Shown here: positions 21,562-32,586 of the stretch, piece after piece
Layout: every line of letters starts with the position of its first letter
Position numbering within the stretch: the first letter of the stretch is position 1
Assembly: GCA_963969495.1 (NCBI GenBank)
Contig: OZ018330.1
Location: 68,867,936-68,931,935 of the forward strand
Source: Ceratothoa steindachneri
Lineage: Eukaryota; Arthropoda; Malacostraca; Isopoda; Cymothoidae
Reading direction: 5' to 3'
Length of the DNA: 64,000 nucleotides
The notes under the pieces: model-generated
The model's database searches: none
Told to the model about the DNA's origin: nothing
Seen by the model: the letters and a program-made list of their open reading frames with translations, nothing else
Position numbers and translations under genes: made by a program

Positions 21562-22170
21562 CGTGTTCTCCTGTTCGGAGACCAGATTCTGATCTTTAGC
21601 GATTCACAGAGTGCCATGAGTACTCTGGAGCATTGGATCTCGCCATTTTGCCCGCTGTATCTGTCACGTCTCTTTTTGCCCTGAGCCGAGCAGAGGTCGA
21701 CATTATCTTTGGCTGAGTTCCTTCGAAATGTGGTAGTCGCTGGGAATGACTGTGCCAAAGAGCCCGCGAGTAGTGAGCGACCAGATCAGCGTTTCGCTCT
21801 TCCTCGCACCGACTACATAGCAGGAACTAGGATGGTCCCCGGGGATGATGCTTATCAAAGAAGATAGGAGACACCCTATTGCGCCGTGACTGTTCCCATG
21901 GACCTACCCTCCAATGCCGCGACGGCTTCAGGTCGCCGAACGCACCGCCATTTAATGGAGCGCTCACCTGCCCTTTATTGGGACGTCTGCGTTGTCCACC
22001 CCGGACTGTTCGATACGTTCTTGTTGAATTATCCAGTCTGGGTGATCTTCGCGCACGTTACCTATTATCCCACTACCGGCACAATCCGAGTCGCTACCAC
22101 ATGTCCCTTGTACTTGGACGAGTTCATGAACCAGACTTGTGGAATATCTGACCTTTTGGAGGAGGCTGGT
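21562..22170 (+). pseudogene. RNase H remnant and C-terminal tail of copy H
   Basis: GACCAGATTCTGATCTTTAG matches the IVIYSDSQ region. The WVPGHVG segment is eroded near 21715. The segment after RNase H and the Cys tail (CDVCVVHPGLFDTFLLNYPV-like) run to 22170. The junction at 21537-21562 shows that RT was lost in one deletion. Confidence 0.65.
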
Positions 22171-22391
22171 GTCCTCCATTTCATTTGTCCCTCTTTGGTG
22201 ATCGAATTGTGCTGTGTGTAGGCTAGCCTCCCCCCGCTGCCGGAGCGTGCTTCCTTCTTGTGTTTTTGTTTTTGCTTTGGTGTCTCTTGCACGTTTGTTT
22301 TTTTTTTTAATCTAGCCTAGCATTAAGCTGTAGGATGATTACGACGATTGATGCCTTAGTAGGCAGTCGCCTGATTAGCTCTGAAAAAAAA

Positions 22392-22433
22392 TGCCCCTCT
22401 CTCTATCCTTATCTGACAAACTTCTTTTAACAG
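22392..22433 (+). promoter_or_regulatory. 3' splice region of KLHL exon, squeezed against a LINE tail
   Basis: Only 42 bases separate the poly(A) end of copy H from the exon. They hold a pyrimidine-rich run (CCCCTCTCTCTATCCTTATC), a branch-point-like CTGAC at 22413-22417, and CTTCTTTTAACAG. The acceptor motif is therefore complete without LINE sequence, though the LINE lies immediately next to it. Confidence 0.6.
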
Positions 22434-22536
22434 TTTTATGATCCACATGAAGATATTTGGACTCTACTTCCCTCTATGATTATTCCACGCAGTGGCTCTT
22501 GCGCAGCTGTGACCAATGGTAGCATCTATGTCATTG
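22434..22536 (+). CDS. KLHL gene, exon with second half of Kelch repeat 4 and start of repeat 5
   Basis: The acceptor is TTTTAACAG and the donor is GTGAGT. In phase 0 it reads FYDPHEDIWTLLPSMIIPR and then SGSCAAVTNGSIYVI, with one base (G) carried over. The exon joins the preceding IDQVQ to complete blade 4 (Tyr and Trp present) and opens blade 5 (IYVIGG with the next exon). Confidence 0.92.
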
Positions 22537-23463
22537 GTGAGTGTTTTTACTCAATGCAAATGGGAGGTATTTAACCACTCATTAGGAAAAGTGAGTAATG
22601 AAAATAAGTAAATAGAAGGGAATCATTAAATGGTATTAAGGATTGCAAGGACTGATTTAGTAAACTCCAAGTATGTTCTTTTGCCCTATTGAGGTTGCAA
22701 ACAACAAGCTTGTAAATCTATACATCCATCATTGTCACACCCAGACATTTGATGGTCATCATCAAAGGGATATGGGCTTCTTATTATATCGCCGGTCATC
22801 CCCAACACTGGCCATCTTACATGGTTCTTCCTTTGCTCTCAAGTAACATCTTTCTCTCGCACACCCTTCCTCAGTCAATCCATCTACTCCTGAGATCCAT
22901 CCTTCATTTGCCATTACATACTGTCTGGGATTATGGTGGTATAAATAACGAATTCGCTTTTTAAATAAAAGGTAGAAAATGTTTCACATTCCATCTATGC
23001 CGATGGATGGTTGTATCCACAAGCCCTGATGTGGAAAAGTTCTTTCTTCCCCTGAGATAACGAAGATTATTATCTGATCGTTGGTTAGTGGCAAAACACA
23101 CACACACACACACACACACACTTCCTGGTACCTCCCCTCCCAAACAAGGACCAGTCCCTGGTGCCCATAATCGCTCATAAGTGATTATCATGCTGATCTT
23201 TATGCTGGTTGAGAGGTCCGTCCTGGCCAAGAGACGGAAGACGGTACTTACCTACTCACTATTTTATAAACCTAATCATAAACTTGTTTTTTCCTTTTAC
23301 ATATTTTATCTTCCATCAGGCATTTCGTGTCGGGTTGCAACAACCATTCCGGCAAATTCAACTGTCATGTTGCACTATCCTCCCTTTTGTGCCTTTTCCC
23401 TTTATCTTTAAAGGGGTGAAACACTGCTGCTGTTTTGTCTTACTGCTTTGTTATCTATGGCAG
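22537..23463 (+). other. Short KLHL intron with a CA microsatellite
   Basis: This is a 927-bp intron. Its only clear feature is (CA)n, about 26 bases at 23094-23120, plus a pyrimidine-rich stretch before the next acceptor (CTATGGCAG). I see no coding sequence. Confidence 0.6.
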
Positions 23464-23571
23464 GTGGGTGGCACGCCTCGACTGAAAATACCAACAAGGT
23501 GGAAAGATACGACATGCAAACCAAGACTTGGAGCTTAGTTGCCAGTATGAAAGAGAGAAGATACCGACCAG
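23464..23571 (+). CDS. KLHL gene, exon with Kelch repeat 5 body
   Basis: The acceptor is CTATGGCAG and the donor is GTAATG. With the carried G it reads GGWHASTENTNKVERYDMQT, TKTWSLVASM and KERRYRPG. The GG, Tyr and Trp of the blade are all present. It ends with one base of Gly, completed at 36274 after a 12.7-kb intron. Confidence 0.92.
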
Positions 23572-23924
23572 GTAATGGGCGATAGAAAAGGAGTCTTTAA
23601 ATAGGTATAAGTTTCAATGAAAAGGAGGGTTAGGAAAGAGTACAGATGTACACCTTCGTTCAGCGAGTACATATTCAGAAGAGGGATATCAGTTAATTGC
23701 ACCAACCATCCCTTTCCCTGCAAAGGCGTGCTGCTATATAGCACTCGGACAGGTAGGCCCTCCCAGTCCCAGTGCCTTCCCGGGGTAAGGTAATAGGTAC
23801 GTTACTCGCGTAAATTAATGGTTTGCAGTCAAAAAACAGATAGAAGGAAGCCCTTAATAAATTTACACTTTAACAGCTACAAAATCGGGCATCTAGTTGC
23901 TTAGGCGACATTGGGCGTGATTAG

Positions 23925-24190
23925 TGGACCCGCCTATCCCTACTCTACACTTCCCCCGCATATGGATACCCTGTGTATACTGCGACACCTGGTACCTGAA
24001 AGAGCGGCACTTCCTCCCCGCCCGAGTGTAGCTCGAGAAAGCCTTGCAGACTGAGTTGACCTGAACTCATTGACAGGGGCTGGCGAAGCTGATGCATTCC
24101 TCCTCCTCCCTCTCTCTACCCATTTTGTTTCTAAGAGTATCCTCTTTATCTCGGTTTAAGATTCTGACCAACTATTTCGCCGTGAGGCAG
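23925..24190 (+). repeat. Dispersed repeat family 1, copy 5
   Basis: Blocks are GGATACCCTGTGTATACTG, CACCTGGTACCTGAAAGAG, GAGTTGACCTGAACTCATTG and ACAGGGGCTGGCGAAGCTG. The tail CCCATTTTGTTTCTAAGAGT-like matches 8890-8910. Confidence 0.5.
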
Positions 24191-24429
24191 AAGAGTGGCT
24201 TTGGAATCTATCAACAACGCCTGCAGGTTGCAACAGACCAGGACTTAGGGAGTCCTGAGTGTTGGGGCCTGAATAATGAGAAGCTCGGTTTTGCCCTATT
24301 AACCATTTCCCTTCGCCTAAATGGTCTGACTACCTTCCCTCTAGGCTTTATTGCCCTGTTTGCGGCCAGGCCAACTAAACCTCTAGGAGCTCCCCTCTTG
24401 GTCTCTCGATATGACAAATCTTCATTCCT

Positions 24430-24770
24430 GGCTTTCTTGACGACAACGTAGTAAGGGATCCACTCTGGTTGCTCATTTGGGAGCAACAATCCCCTGGGCA
24501 ACTTCCTATTGGTGCGTGTTGCCCCCCAGGCACGGACATCACTTTTTAACATAGCCAGAGATAGGGCCCCTGAATGGTCAGAAAATCAGTCGGGAGTGGC
24601 TGGATGCAGGATATACCCCACCGACTACTTTTTTTTCTTTTTATGGTCACAAGCTTGAGTAATTTTGTGTGCGTTTGTAAACGGCAAAATTTTAGATTAT
24701 ATCCCTCATAGTAAATACTTGCCCACCCTTGGTAATTGAGTAGGCGAGGATTATGACAAACACCAACAAT
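24430..24770 (+). repeat. Dispersed repeat family 2, copy 1
   Basis: It is collinear with 26216-26475. Shared blocks include GGCAACTT(C/G), the stretch GG(A/T)(C)TGGCTGGA(T/C)GC, (A/T)ACC(C/G)ACC, TTTTGTCTT/TTTTTTCTTTTTATGGTC, and CAAAATTTTAGATTATAT(CC) against CAAAATTTCAGATTACAT(TCC). It is non-coding and of unknown class. Confidence 0.45.
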
Positions 24771-24839
24771 TGGTAAAAAGATTTCTTCTTTACCATTTTT
24801 AGAGCCACCCTTGGCCACCACCACCTAAAAAGGAGCCCT

Positions 24840-26215
24840 TCCCCTGTTGTTTCTCAAGACCCCCTCGAATTTTCTTCTATCGGAGAAGGCATGTTCCCGC
24901 CTCTGTCTTTTGGTAGGGAAACATCCCTGCCAAGATGCCCCTTGGGGGAGTGACAAAAATACCATGGTCGGATCATCCGCTCACAATGGGAATGACAGGG
25001 TGCCTCTCGATAGCACATGAGGAAAACCATGGGCCGCAGATTCCTCTTGGTTCCTAACCCACTTCCTCGATCTTATGACGTTCTTGGAAATTGGCATGCC
25101 ATCTCCCTATTTTTTCCCATTGGAGGCCAACGTTCTTACCTCCGGGAATTTTACACTTAGTATAATCCACGATCCCATGTAGTCCCTGGTTGGAGTCTCT
25201 GACGCCACATAAGGAGACCCCTCCCCATGTGAGCGCTGACCTCACGGTACCTTCGGCCAAGGCGGCAGGTTCTTTCCGGGGCGAGAATACTAACTTGATG
25301 GGAACCACCAAGAAAGAAGAATATGACTATGGGTTCATCTCCATCCGGACGAGTTCTGGGGATGAACGGGTCCTCTTCCGACTCATCATGTGACGAAGCC
25401 AAGAATGCCTCCTCGGGCTTCAGGCCACCCTCGGAAGCAGGGGCCAAAACCCTAAACAACAAGTAAAAGTACGAGTTGAGTGGAATCCTTAATCGAGAGG
25501 CTCCCCGTCCTCTTGGACCCCGCTTCCTTTAAGCTTTTTCTAATATTTCTCTCTACTGATAGGAGCATGTTGTCCAAAGGTGAGAGTTTCCATTAATGTC
25601 AGTGGGGAACCGAAGGTTGCCTGTTTCTCGGAGGGGACCCTTTTGGTGAATGTGGCTAAACCTGCTATGGCGGCCATTTTGATTGCTCCTCGGACACTCT
25701 GCTCGCCTGTATACCTGACTTCACTTTCTACTATGAACTTGGTGAAAGTCGTATTGTATGCAAAGGAACTCTTTGACCACACACGAGTTCGGTCATGCAG
25801 AGAGCGGTCAAGTTCGACCCTGTGATGAGAAACACGGAGAGACCTCGACACCCATCCATACACATCGTCATGTTCGATCAGGATTTGCTTGGACTTGTAT
25901 CGGTGCGAGATAATTGGTATGGTTACCATGTAGGGCTATTCGTGATATTAACGCGAAGGTGCTACTACTTCCACCGCTTCGGCCACGAACAGAACATGGA
26001 CGTGCAAAGTCTTGGCAACCCGATATCTGCTTGAACTGCTCCAAAGCCTCACCTGATATGTATTCGAGGAGGTCCTGCCGTTCAGGCTGCCCAGGTAACT
26101 TGTTAAAGAGAGACCAAGTAATTGGGCCTACCGCGGCCTTCGCTACCCTCGACCTCATAAGCACACTGCCAAAGCGCCCAATAGGAATTTTCTAGGAGCA
26201 GAACCCTTCGGCAGA
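24840..26215 (+). mobile_element. Non-LTR copy I, ORF1 portion
   Basis: This is a degraded gag. The core appears at 25580-25800 (EPKVACFSEGTLLVNVAKPA, STMNLVKVVLYAKELFD) and the knuckle at about 25960 (RRCYYFHRFGHEQN, with His/Phe in place of Cys/His at one ligand). It is cut by repeat family 2 at 26216. The start is poorly defined because 24840-25540 is strongly diverged. Confidence 0.6.
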
Positions 26216-26475
26216 GAACGGCCCCCTTGGCAACTTGTGGTCGGTGTGCGTCAGTATACATGTGCGAACACCATTTATTAACGTACCTAGGGTGTACTCT
26301 AAAAATCCGAGATGGGAAGTTGGACTGGCTGGACGCGGGTTATAGCCGACCAACCTTCCATTTTGTCTTCCAGTGGTCGGAAATTCAGTAGCGTGCGTTG
26401 GTCTGTTCCATCAAAATTTCAGATTACATTCCTGTGTGGTGTTAGGTATTTGCCGACCTAATCTAGGGGCGGGAG
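26216..26475 (+). repeat. Dispersed repeat family 2, copy 2
   Basis: It contains TTGGCAACTTGTGGTCGGTG, GGACTGGCTGGACGCGGG and CAAAATTTCAGATTACATTC, in the same order as 24430-24770. It lies between gag (copy I) and an endonuclease/RT piece (copy J). Confidence 0.45.
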
Positions 26476-28852
26476 ATGCATGGCCTAAATATGGATAAGT
26501 TTACTCATCACTGCTCTCCAGATGCACAGCCGTGATGCTGCTCCGCCAGTATTCAATGTACGTCGTAATGTCGCAGAAAGCCACCGACTGGACTTTACCT
26601 CCAGAAGCAGAGAACGCTTCAACGACATGTTTACATTAATTGAGTTGCGTTCCGGTCTTGCTTCATGGGCGGAAACCGTCTATGGTCCGGACAATAGTCC
26701 CGTACGCCATGCTTCGACACCTTGGTGAGCGAAGCATGGCCTTTCTGATAGATTTGTTCAACAGGATTTGGGTAGAGGGTATCCTCCCAGACTCGTGACA
26801 AGTGGCTACTGTGCTAGCTTTTCGCAAACTGGGCAGAGATCACTCTACCCTGATCGTTCCCCTCCCCAATTTCTCGAATCTCCTGCGTGTGCAAGTTGAT
26901 GGAAAAATTGGTAAATGTTACACTATCCTTATTTCTGGACATCGGAGGCCACATGTCTTTCGCACAGTGCGGCTTCGACAAGTTCCACTCCACATCGGAT
27001 GCTCTGATCCGACTGAAAAATGCCGTCTGCGAGGCCTTCCTTCGTTGCCAACACTACGCTACGGTGTTTTTTTGATCCGAAGAAGCCTTATGATGCCACA
27101 TAGCAATACGGTATCATGGAGCCTCTCCACATGATGGGGCGAGGGGACATCTCCCAATCTTTATTTCCGAGTTCCTGCGAGATCGTCGATTCCGCATACA
27201 GGTTGGGGAGCCCTTTCCCGCCCAATGTAGTAGGAAAAGGGTGTTTCGCCGAGATTCGCCTTGAAGTGGTGGACTCGCACCGTTTCCTTGGTCTTGTATT
27301 TGACCCAGGCTTCAGCTGGGAGGCTCATATTCGCAGCATTAGGATCTCTTGTGCCCGTGCCATGGATATTCTTCGTTCCGTAGGGCTACTGCCTTACTTT
27401 TTTATTGATCCTTTGTTCGTTCGAAGCTCGCCTACGGATGCGAGTTTAATGTATCCGCAGCCGAGCGTGTATTGCGGAAGGTGGACTCAATCCATCACAC
27501 CGGCCTTCGCTTGGCTACCGGTGCCTTCCGCCATTGAAAGCCTACTTGTCGATGCTAGGGAGATGCCACTCGCTCTGCGCCGTGCACAGTGCATTATTTG
27601 CCTGTGCATGCGAGTCCGGCGCCTCCCTCAGTCGCCAACAGCTCTCACTGCATCCGCAGCTGATCTTGACGGTGCCTATGCCTCCGAGATTTGCCAGTCA
27701 TACTCTTAGCCCTCTGGGTTTAGGACTAGAAAACTCCTTCAAGAGCTAGGTTTAGCTCTTGGGCCGGTGGCGCTCCTGGTTCTGCCCAGGACGCCACCTT
27801 GGAGGGTACCACCTTTGAATATTTGTCGCCACGCCTCTGGTTCCAAAGCTTCTACAGCGCCGGAAGTATTGCGTTCAGCCTTTTTGGAGCACACTTCGTG
27901 TCACGCTAAACCGTACCAGTGTCTACGGAGTGCTGCAAGTCCCAAGAGTTGGTCGGTTTCCACGCCCTATCTTCTCTGTTTGAAGTCAGCGGTGCTCTGC
28001 TAGGCGCTGCGTCTGTCTTAACGGCCAAGCTTGTTGCAATACAACGCTCGGTACGAGAGATAACGTGATTTATGTCGAACTACAAAGCGCCCTGAGTGCT
28101 TTCGGACCGCCATGGTGTTGGCGAGCCGGGCGGATGTCGAGATGATCTGCTGGGATCCTGGACATGTATGAATTGCGGGGAGTGAGCACGCCGATGATGG
28201 CGCCAAAGGGCCCGCGAGGACTAGGCCACCAAACCAACGTTTCGCTTTTCCCCTCACACCGACTAAATGGCAGTAATACGGGCTGCCCTCCAGGCGGCTT
28301 GGCAAACAAGATAGGAGATGTTAGAGTGGAACTTAAGGTTCCGTTCCATTGCGCCACGACGGTTTCAGGTTCCTTTCTGTCGTCCCTGAATTGGACACAC
28401 CGCCATTTGGTGGAGCGCTCGCCTGCGCCTTATTGCCACGACTGCGTTGTGCCTTCCCCAGACTGTTGGGCACATTCTTGTTGAATGTCCCAGTCTGGGT
28501 GATCTTCGCGCACATTACCTGTCCCTGTATCGGGACGAGCGGGGTCGCTACCGCTTGTCCCTTGTACTCGGGACTGGTTCGTTCACACCTACTTGCGGAC
28601 TATACGCCTTTTTGGAGATGGCTGGCCTCCTCCACTTTATTTGACCCTTTGTTATAGATCGCATGCTCTTGCGCCGGGGGGAGACGGGCCTACCCCCCGA
28701 CGCTGAAGCGCGCTTCCTTATTGTTAGATTTTGATTTGTTTTTGTTTTTACTCTATGATCTTTCTATCCTTGTTATTTGTTTTTTAATATATCCTACTCG
28801 TAGGCTGCAGTTAGTACGGTGACTTATGCCCAAGTACCAGTTTTTAAATAAA
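26476..28852 (+). mobile_element. Non-LTR copy J, ORF2 with internal deletions, 3' end present
   Basis: A short endonuclease piece (GATAAGTTTACTCATCACTG) fuses near 26530 to the pre-RT segment. RT fingers run to about 27240, then skip the palm YVDD region to the thumb (GLVFDPGFSWEAHIRSI). RNase H is badly broken (27900-28160). The C-terminal tail (28440-28640) and 3' UTR follow, ending near 28850 (ACTTATGCCCAAGTACC...AAATAAA). Confidence 0.78.
27116..27709 (+). pseudogene. RT thumb region of copy J, palm deleted
   Basis: There are 197 open codons that begin in MEPLHMMGRG and IVDSAYRLGSPF. They then jump at about residue 42 to RLEVVDSHRFLGLVFDPGFS, so the catalytic YVDD segment is missing. 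The stretch continues with RISCARAMDILRSVGLLPYF and FAWLPVPSAIESLLVDAREM. The long open frame survives by chance and cannot encode an active RT. Confidence 0.75.
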
Positions 28853-28989
28853 TGCCTCATTCGAATGCTGTGAAAGAGGAACTTTAATGTATGTGAGGTA
28901 TACTTGCCTCTGAGGCTCCAGTAAATGGTGCAATCTTATATATGGGGTAAAATAAGCTTTATTTGTTGGCCCACCTACCTCTCTTCTAT

Positions 28990-30180
28990 AAGACGGGTGC
29001 CCCCGGGAATGACACCACGTGCCCAGGGCGGGTCATTAGGTTCCTTAGGGAGGAAATAGTGTATTGTGCAGCTGCATGAGGTTGGGGCAATCAAATATTT
29101 GTTTTTTTTGTTTTCTGTGCTTTGATTGCACCTGGTGTTTCAGTGAGATTTTTTTTGTGTTTGTAAAGTTGTAGGATGAGTGAGTGTCCCGGTTGTGTTC
29201 TGTGGAGGGATTTTTCTTTGTTGTCTATGTGGGGGAGGGGGGGTGTTCATTTAGGATGTTGTTTAGGTGTCTGCTGGTGTGGATTGTGTTAATGTTTTAA
29301 GTTGTATTGAGGGATTGTTTAACTGAGCTTGGTAGTAGTGTGAGAGTGATTCCTTTTGGGGTTTCGATGGTGGTAGTTGTGTTGTAAGTTGTGGTTGTTT
29401 CAGCACTCGGCGGAAGTGTCGGGTTCTTATCATGTCTAGGTGTACTCTGATTGGTAGGACTTTAGCTACTGCATGTAGTTGTGGGATGGGAGGTTTTTTT
29501 GTGCATCCTATGATTGCTCTGAGTGTTTCATTTTGTGTTGTTTGGTTGGGGTTTGTCTGCGTGGGCTTTGATCAGTGTTAGCTACCAAGCAGGTGTTGCA
29601 TAGTTAATTGAAATGCATATGAATTGTTTATATAGTATGGCAAGTGATTCTTTAGGTTGTCCAAAGGTGGTGTTAGCTAGTGTTTTAGTGTGATATGTTA
29701 TTGTGTGTTTTGAATGATATTTTGGTGTCTAGTGGGATTTTTATTTTGGGGTAAGTCTTGTTCGTTTATTCTAATTTGTGTGTGTCTGCTGGGTGTAAAT
29801 AATGTTATTGTTGATTTGGGGACAGAGTCTGTCATCTGGTTTACTGTGAGCCAGTGCTCTAGTCAGTCTATGTAAAACAAGTGTTCCGGTGGTGGCGTTG
29901 ATTTTAGAGTTCTGTGCTGTTATTTGATGTTATTTGCTTAGGAGTTTATGCAGATTATCGGGATTCTGATGTTGGAATGTGGGTGAGTCAGTTGATGAGT
30001 AAGGGTGAGGGAATGTCTCTGGTGGATAACATTGTAGAGGGTTGTATGTTTTGTGTTGATTGTCCTTTTCTGCTGAATATGAAGTTTATCAGCCATCTTT
30101 TGTCATTTTGTGATCAAAATGTGTTTTGGTACTGTCAATGGCTGTGAGGATTTGCAAGAAGGGGCTAGTGTTCATTCCAT
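28990..30180 (-). mobile_element. Relic of third LINE clade, RT to post-RT region
   Basis: The minus-strand translation gives a MTDSVPKSTITLFTPSRHTQ segment near 29840, IRINEQDLPQNKNPT, then INYATPAWLANTDQS-like and LRAIIGCTKKPPIPQLHAVA with a following KVLPIR near 29440-29530. These are the thumb and post-RT blocks of a non-LTR element different from both the dominant family and the L2 group. The flanks (28990-29380 and 29900-30180) are assigned only by continuity. Confidence 0.5.
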
Positions 30181-30289
30181 GCATCCAGGGTGTCTTGCGT
30201 GAGTAGGAGGGGTGTTTTCTAAGACTGTGTTGTGATTATGCAAAGGGTATATTTGGCCCTATTTTCTTGGGATTAGCTTTTCAATTTTC

Positions 30290-30475
30290 TGAGCTTGTGT
30301 GCATATTAGATGCCTTTTTTTCCCTTTGCTTTTGGGGGAAGGGGTTGTATTTTTTTCTGCTTTCGGGTGCCTTTTGCATGTTTTTGTTTTTAATCTAGCC
30401 TAACATTAAGCCTTGAAAGAATTGTAGCAACTTATGCCGTTGTAGGCAGGCGCCAGCCAGATTGACAGTGAAAAA
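30290..30475 (+). mobile_element. Non-LTR copy K, 3' UTR only
   Basis: TTTTTAATCTAGCCTAACATT and GCAACTTATGCCGTTGTAGG with CAGGCGCCAG match the 3' UTR of the dominant family (compare 22300-22380). No coding part is visible. Confidence 0.65.
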
Positions 30476-31339
30476 AGGGTGTTTTTTTTTATCGTGAATT
30501 TGTATGTTTTGTCTATGTGTTGGCAAGAAACTAGTGTTGGAGTAGTGTTTCATTAAGATGTTGCTGTGCGCATCTGGTGCATTTAAAGGAAATTCGAAAC
30601 GTATTACTGGGGCTGCTAATGAAATTTTTTTACAAATGTTTAGAAGGTGCCGTGCCATTAGATTTTAAGCTAGTGAATTTTTTCTCCTATTTTTAAGAAA
30701 GGAAAAAGATAACTTCCAACCAATTATCAACCCATAAGTTTAACATCCATCCTAGGCAAATTAATGGAATCTGTCATTCGTGATAGGCTGATCGATCATT
30801 TGGAACCGCATAACCTCATAAATGATAGTCAACCCGGCTTTAGACAGAAACATTCATGTTTAACTAATCTTTTAGAATTTTACGACAGCATGATTAAAAG
30901 CTATGACAAAAGTAGATCTTTGGACATAGTTTAATTAGACTTCGCTAAGTCATTCGACACCATTCCTCATAGGCGATTACTAACTAAACTTTTGCTCATG
31001 TAATTAGGGGAAACCTCTTACAATGGATAGAGGTATAGCTAATTAATTGTAAGCAGACAGTAGTACTGTAATTTTCTGAGTGGAAAAATGTAACTAGTGG
31101 CGTACCCCAGGGGTATTTGTCGGGACCATTGTTGTTCCCTATATATATAATGATATAGACACTGGCCTACTTGGTAGATTATCCAAATTTCCAGATAACA
31201 TAAAAACGGGGCGGTAAAATTTTAAATGAGAACGATAGCAAATTAATTCAGTGGTATCTAGATAAAATCCTCGAATGGTGTAATAAATGGAACATGAAAT
31301 TAAATTTAGACAAGTGTAAAGTTTTGCACATATGTCAAA

Positions 31340-31561
31340 ATGAGTGGTAAAAATCTTATCTCCGTGGACGAAGAAAAAGATTTAGGGGTCTGGGTTTCAA
31401 AGGATCTTAAGTTTAACAAACAGTGTGGCAAAGTGCGTAAGAAGGCAAACCGAATGCTTGGACTCATTGCAAGAAGTTTTTACTACAACCACCAAGATAT
31501 AATCATACCTCTATATAAAAGTTTTGTAAGGCCACACCTGGAATACACGATACAATTCTAG
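31340..31561 (+). pseudogene. L2-like LINE thumb segment
   Basis: There are 73 codons with DLGVWVSKDLKFNKQCGKVR, KKANRMLGLIARSFYYNHQD and PLYKSFVRPHLEYTIQF. These blocks follow the RT palm in CR1/L2 elements. A TAG replaces the expected Trp just after. Confidence 0.75.
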
Positions 31562-31721
31562 TCACCTTATACACATATACACACCAATAAAATGGAAAGG
31601 ATTCAAGGATGGGCAACTAAACTAATTCCCTCGATTAGAAATAAGTTGTATAATGAAAGATTAAATATATTAAAACTCCCGACTCTTAAAACTAGGCTAT
31701 TGCTAGGTGAGTTTCTCAAAG

Positions 31722-31863
31722 TGTGGTAATCATAATAAAGCGTCAATACCTTTCTTTAGACTCTATTTAACTAACAAAACATCTTTACAGTCTGAAAATA
31801 AAAGAGAAACAATTTAAGTAAACAATTATACATATAAGGTTATATGAAGCAGAGATCACCACA
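31722..31863 (-). repeat. 3' LTR of the gypsy element
   Basis: It is 142 bp and ends TGTGG/CCACA. It is longer than the partner LTR because of an A/T-rich insertion (AAGTAAACAATTATACAT). The two LTRs otherwise differ at several sites, so the insertion is not recent. Confidence 0.85.
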
Positions 31864-31877
31864 TTCTCCCCTCCCTT
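31864..31877 (-). promoter_or_regulatory. Polypurine tract of the gypsy element
   Basis: The minus strand reads AAGGGAGGGGAGAA directly before the TG of the 3' LTR. This is the expected place and composition for the plus-strand DNA primer. Confidence 0.7.
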
Positions 31878-31913
31878 GAAGAATCATTGTTCTCTATAAC
31901 GAAGAAGCTTGTG

Positions 31914-32099
31914 GCGTTCCCACGTAGATCGGTGCAGTTGTTCCGGGCCAGCATGCGCAGGGGTGGAGGGTTCATCCCTACGTTGGAGATTAGCCGGAGC
32001 ACCAGACCGTTCCCGTGTAGATTGGCGCAGTTGTTCCGGGCCAGCATGCGCAGGGGTGGAGGGTTCATCTCTACGTTGAAGATTAGCTCGAGCACCAGA
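31914..32099 (-). repeat. Tandem duplication of 93 bp at the gypsy 3' end
   Basis: Two head-to-tail copies with a period of 93 bp (CAGTTGTTCCGGGCC at 31935 and again at 32028). In the minus-strand frame they encode the repeated NLQRRDEPSTPAHAGPEQL, downstream of integrase. Confidence 0.75.
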
Positions 32100-32184
32100 T
32101 ATCCGGACCCGAAGAGAATCCAACTTCATATTTCCTTCCTTGATGAATATACTCTGATCACCTGCAGCATTGGAAGAATTCAAC

Positions 32185-32580
32185 TCAGATGAATCGACAG
32201 TATGTAGGTACCGGAAGAATCTCCACCAAACCAGTCTCTTTAGAAAGATCGACGTTGAGATTTTCTTGCCTCTCATATAATGATACGTTACCAGTCGGAG
32301 CCAAGTCATGCACTGATATCGTTGATTCACGTCCATCGGCAAATCCTACATGAGCGTATTGTGGGGTTGCTTTTAACAACTCAACCTCATCAACGAGGGG
32401 TTCATATTTACTGGCGCAAACGTGACGTCGTAGTAAGACGGGTCCAAGAACAGATAACCAAGTTAGCAACGAATGGCCACTGGAAGATCGACGCTGGTAC
32501 GAGAAGAGCCTCTCGTGTGGCGTAGCATTGGTGGTTGTGCAGAGCAGAGATCTAATAGAATGAAGGGCGTCAGGCAGCAC
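32185..32580 (-). pseudogene. Gypsy integrase C-terminal region
   Basis: There are 131 codons: ALHSIRSLLCTTTNATPHER, GPVLLRRHVCASKYEPLVDE and YAHVGFADGRESTISVHDLA. This is the end of the integrase catalytic core (ATPHER) and the chromatin-proximal C-terminal module. It is frameshifted from the core at 32587. Confidence 0.75.
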
Positions 32581-32586
32581 TGTTTC

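Larger units (their letters stand above)
18376..22391 (+). mobile_element. Non-LTR copy H, 5' to 3' ends present, RT deleted
   Basis: It opens with the 5' end block GCGGCGATTTGCCTTCCTGA and includes a 164-bp gag piece (18552-18715) misplaced in the 5' UTR. The ORF1 start is near 18953 (ACCATGCCCAT). Gag runs to about 20640 and endonuclease from 20590 to about 21537. It then jumps directly into RNase H near 21562 with the whole RT missing, and ends with the C-terminal tail, 3' UTR and A-tail at 22383-22390. The tail ends 43 bases before the KLHL exon at 22434. Confidence 0.8.

Noticed and set aside
22949..23230. Minus-strand frame with VCVCVCVC
   Set aside because: Product of the CA repeat.
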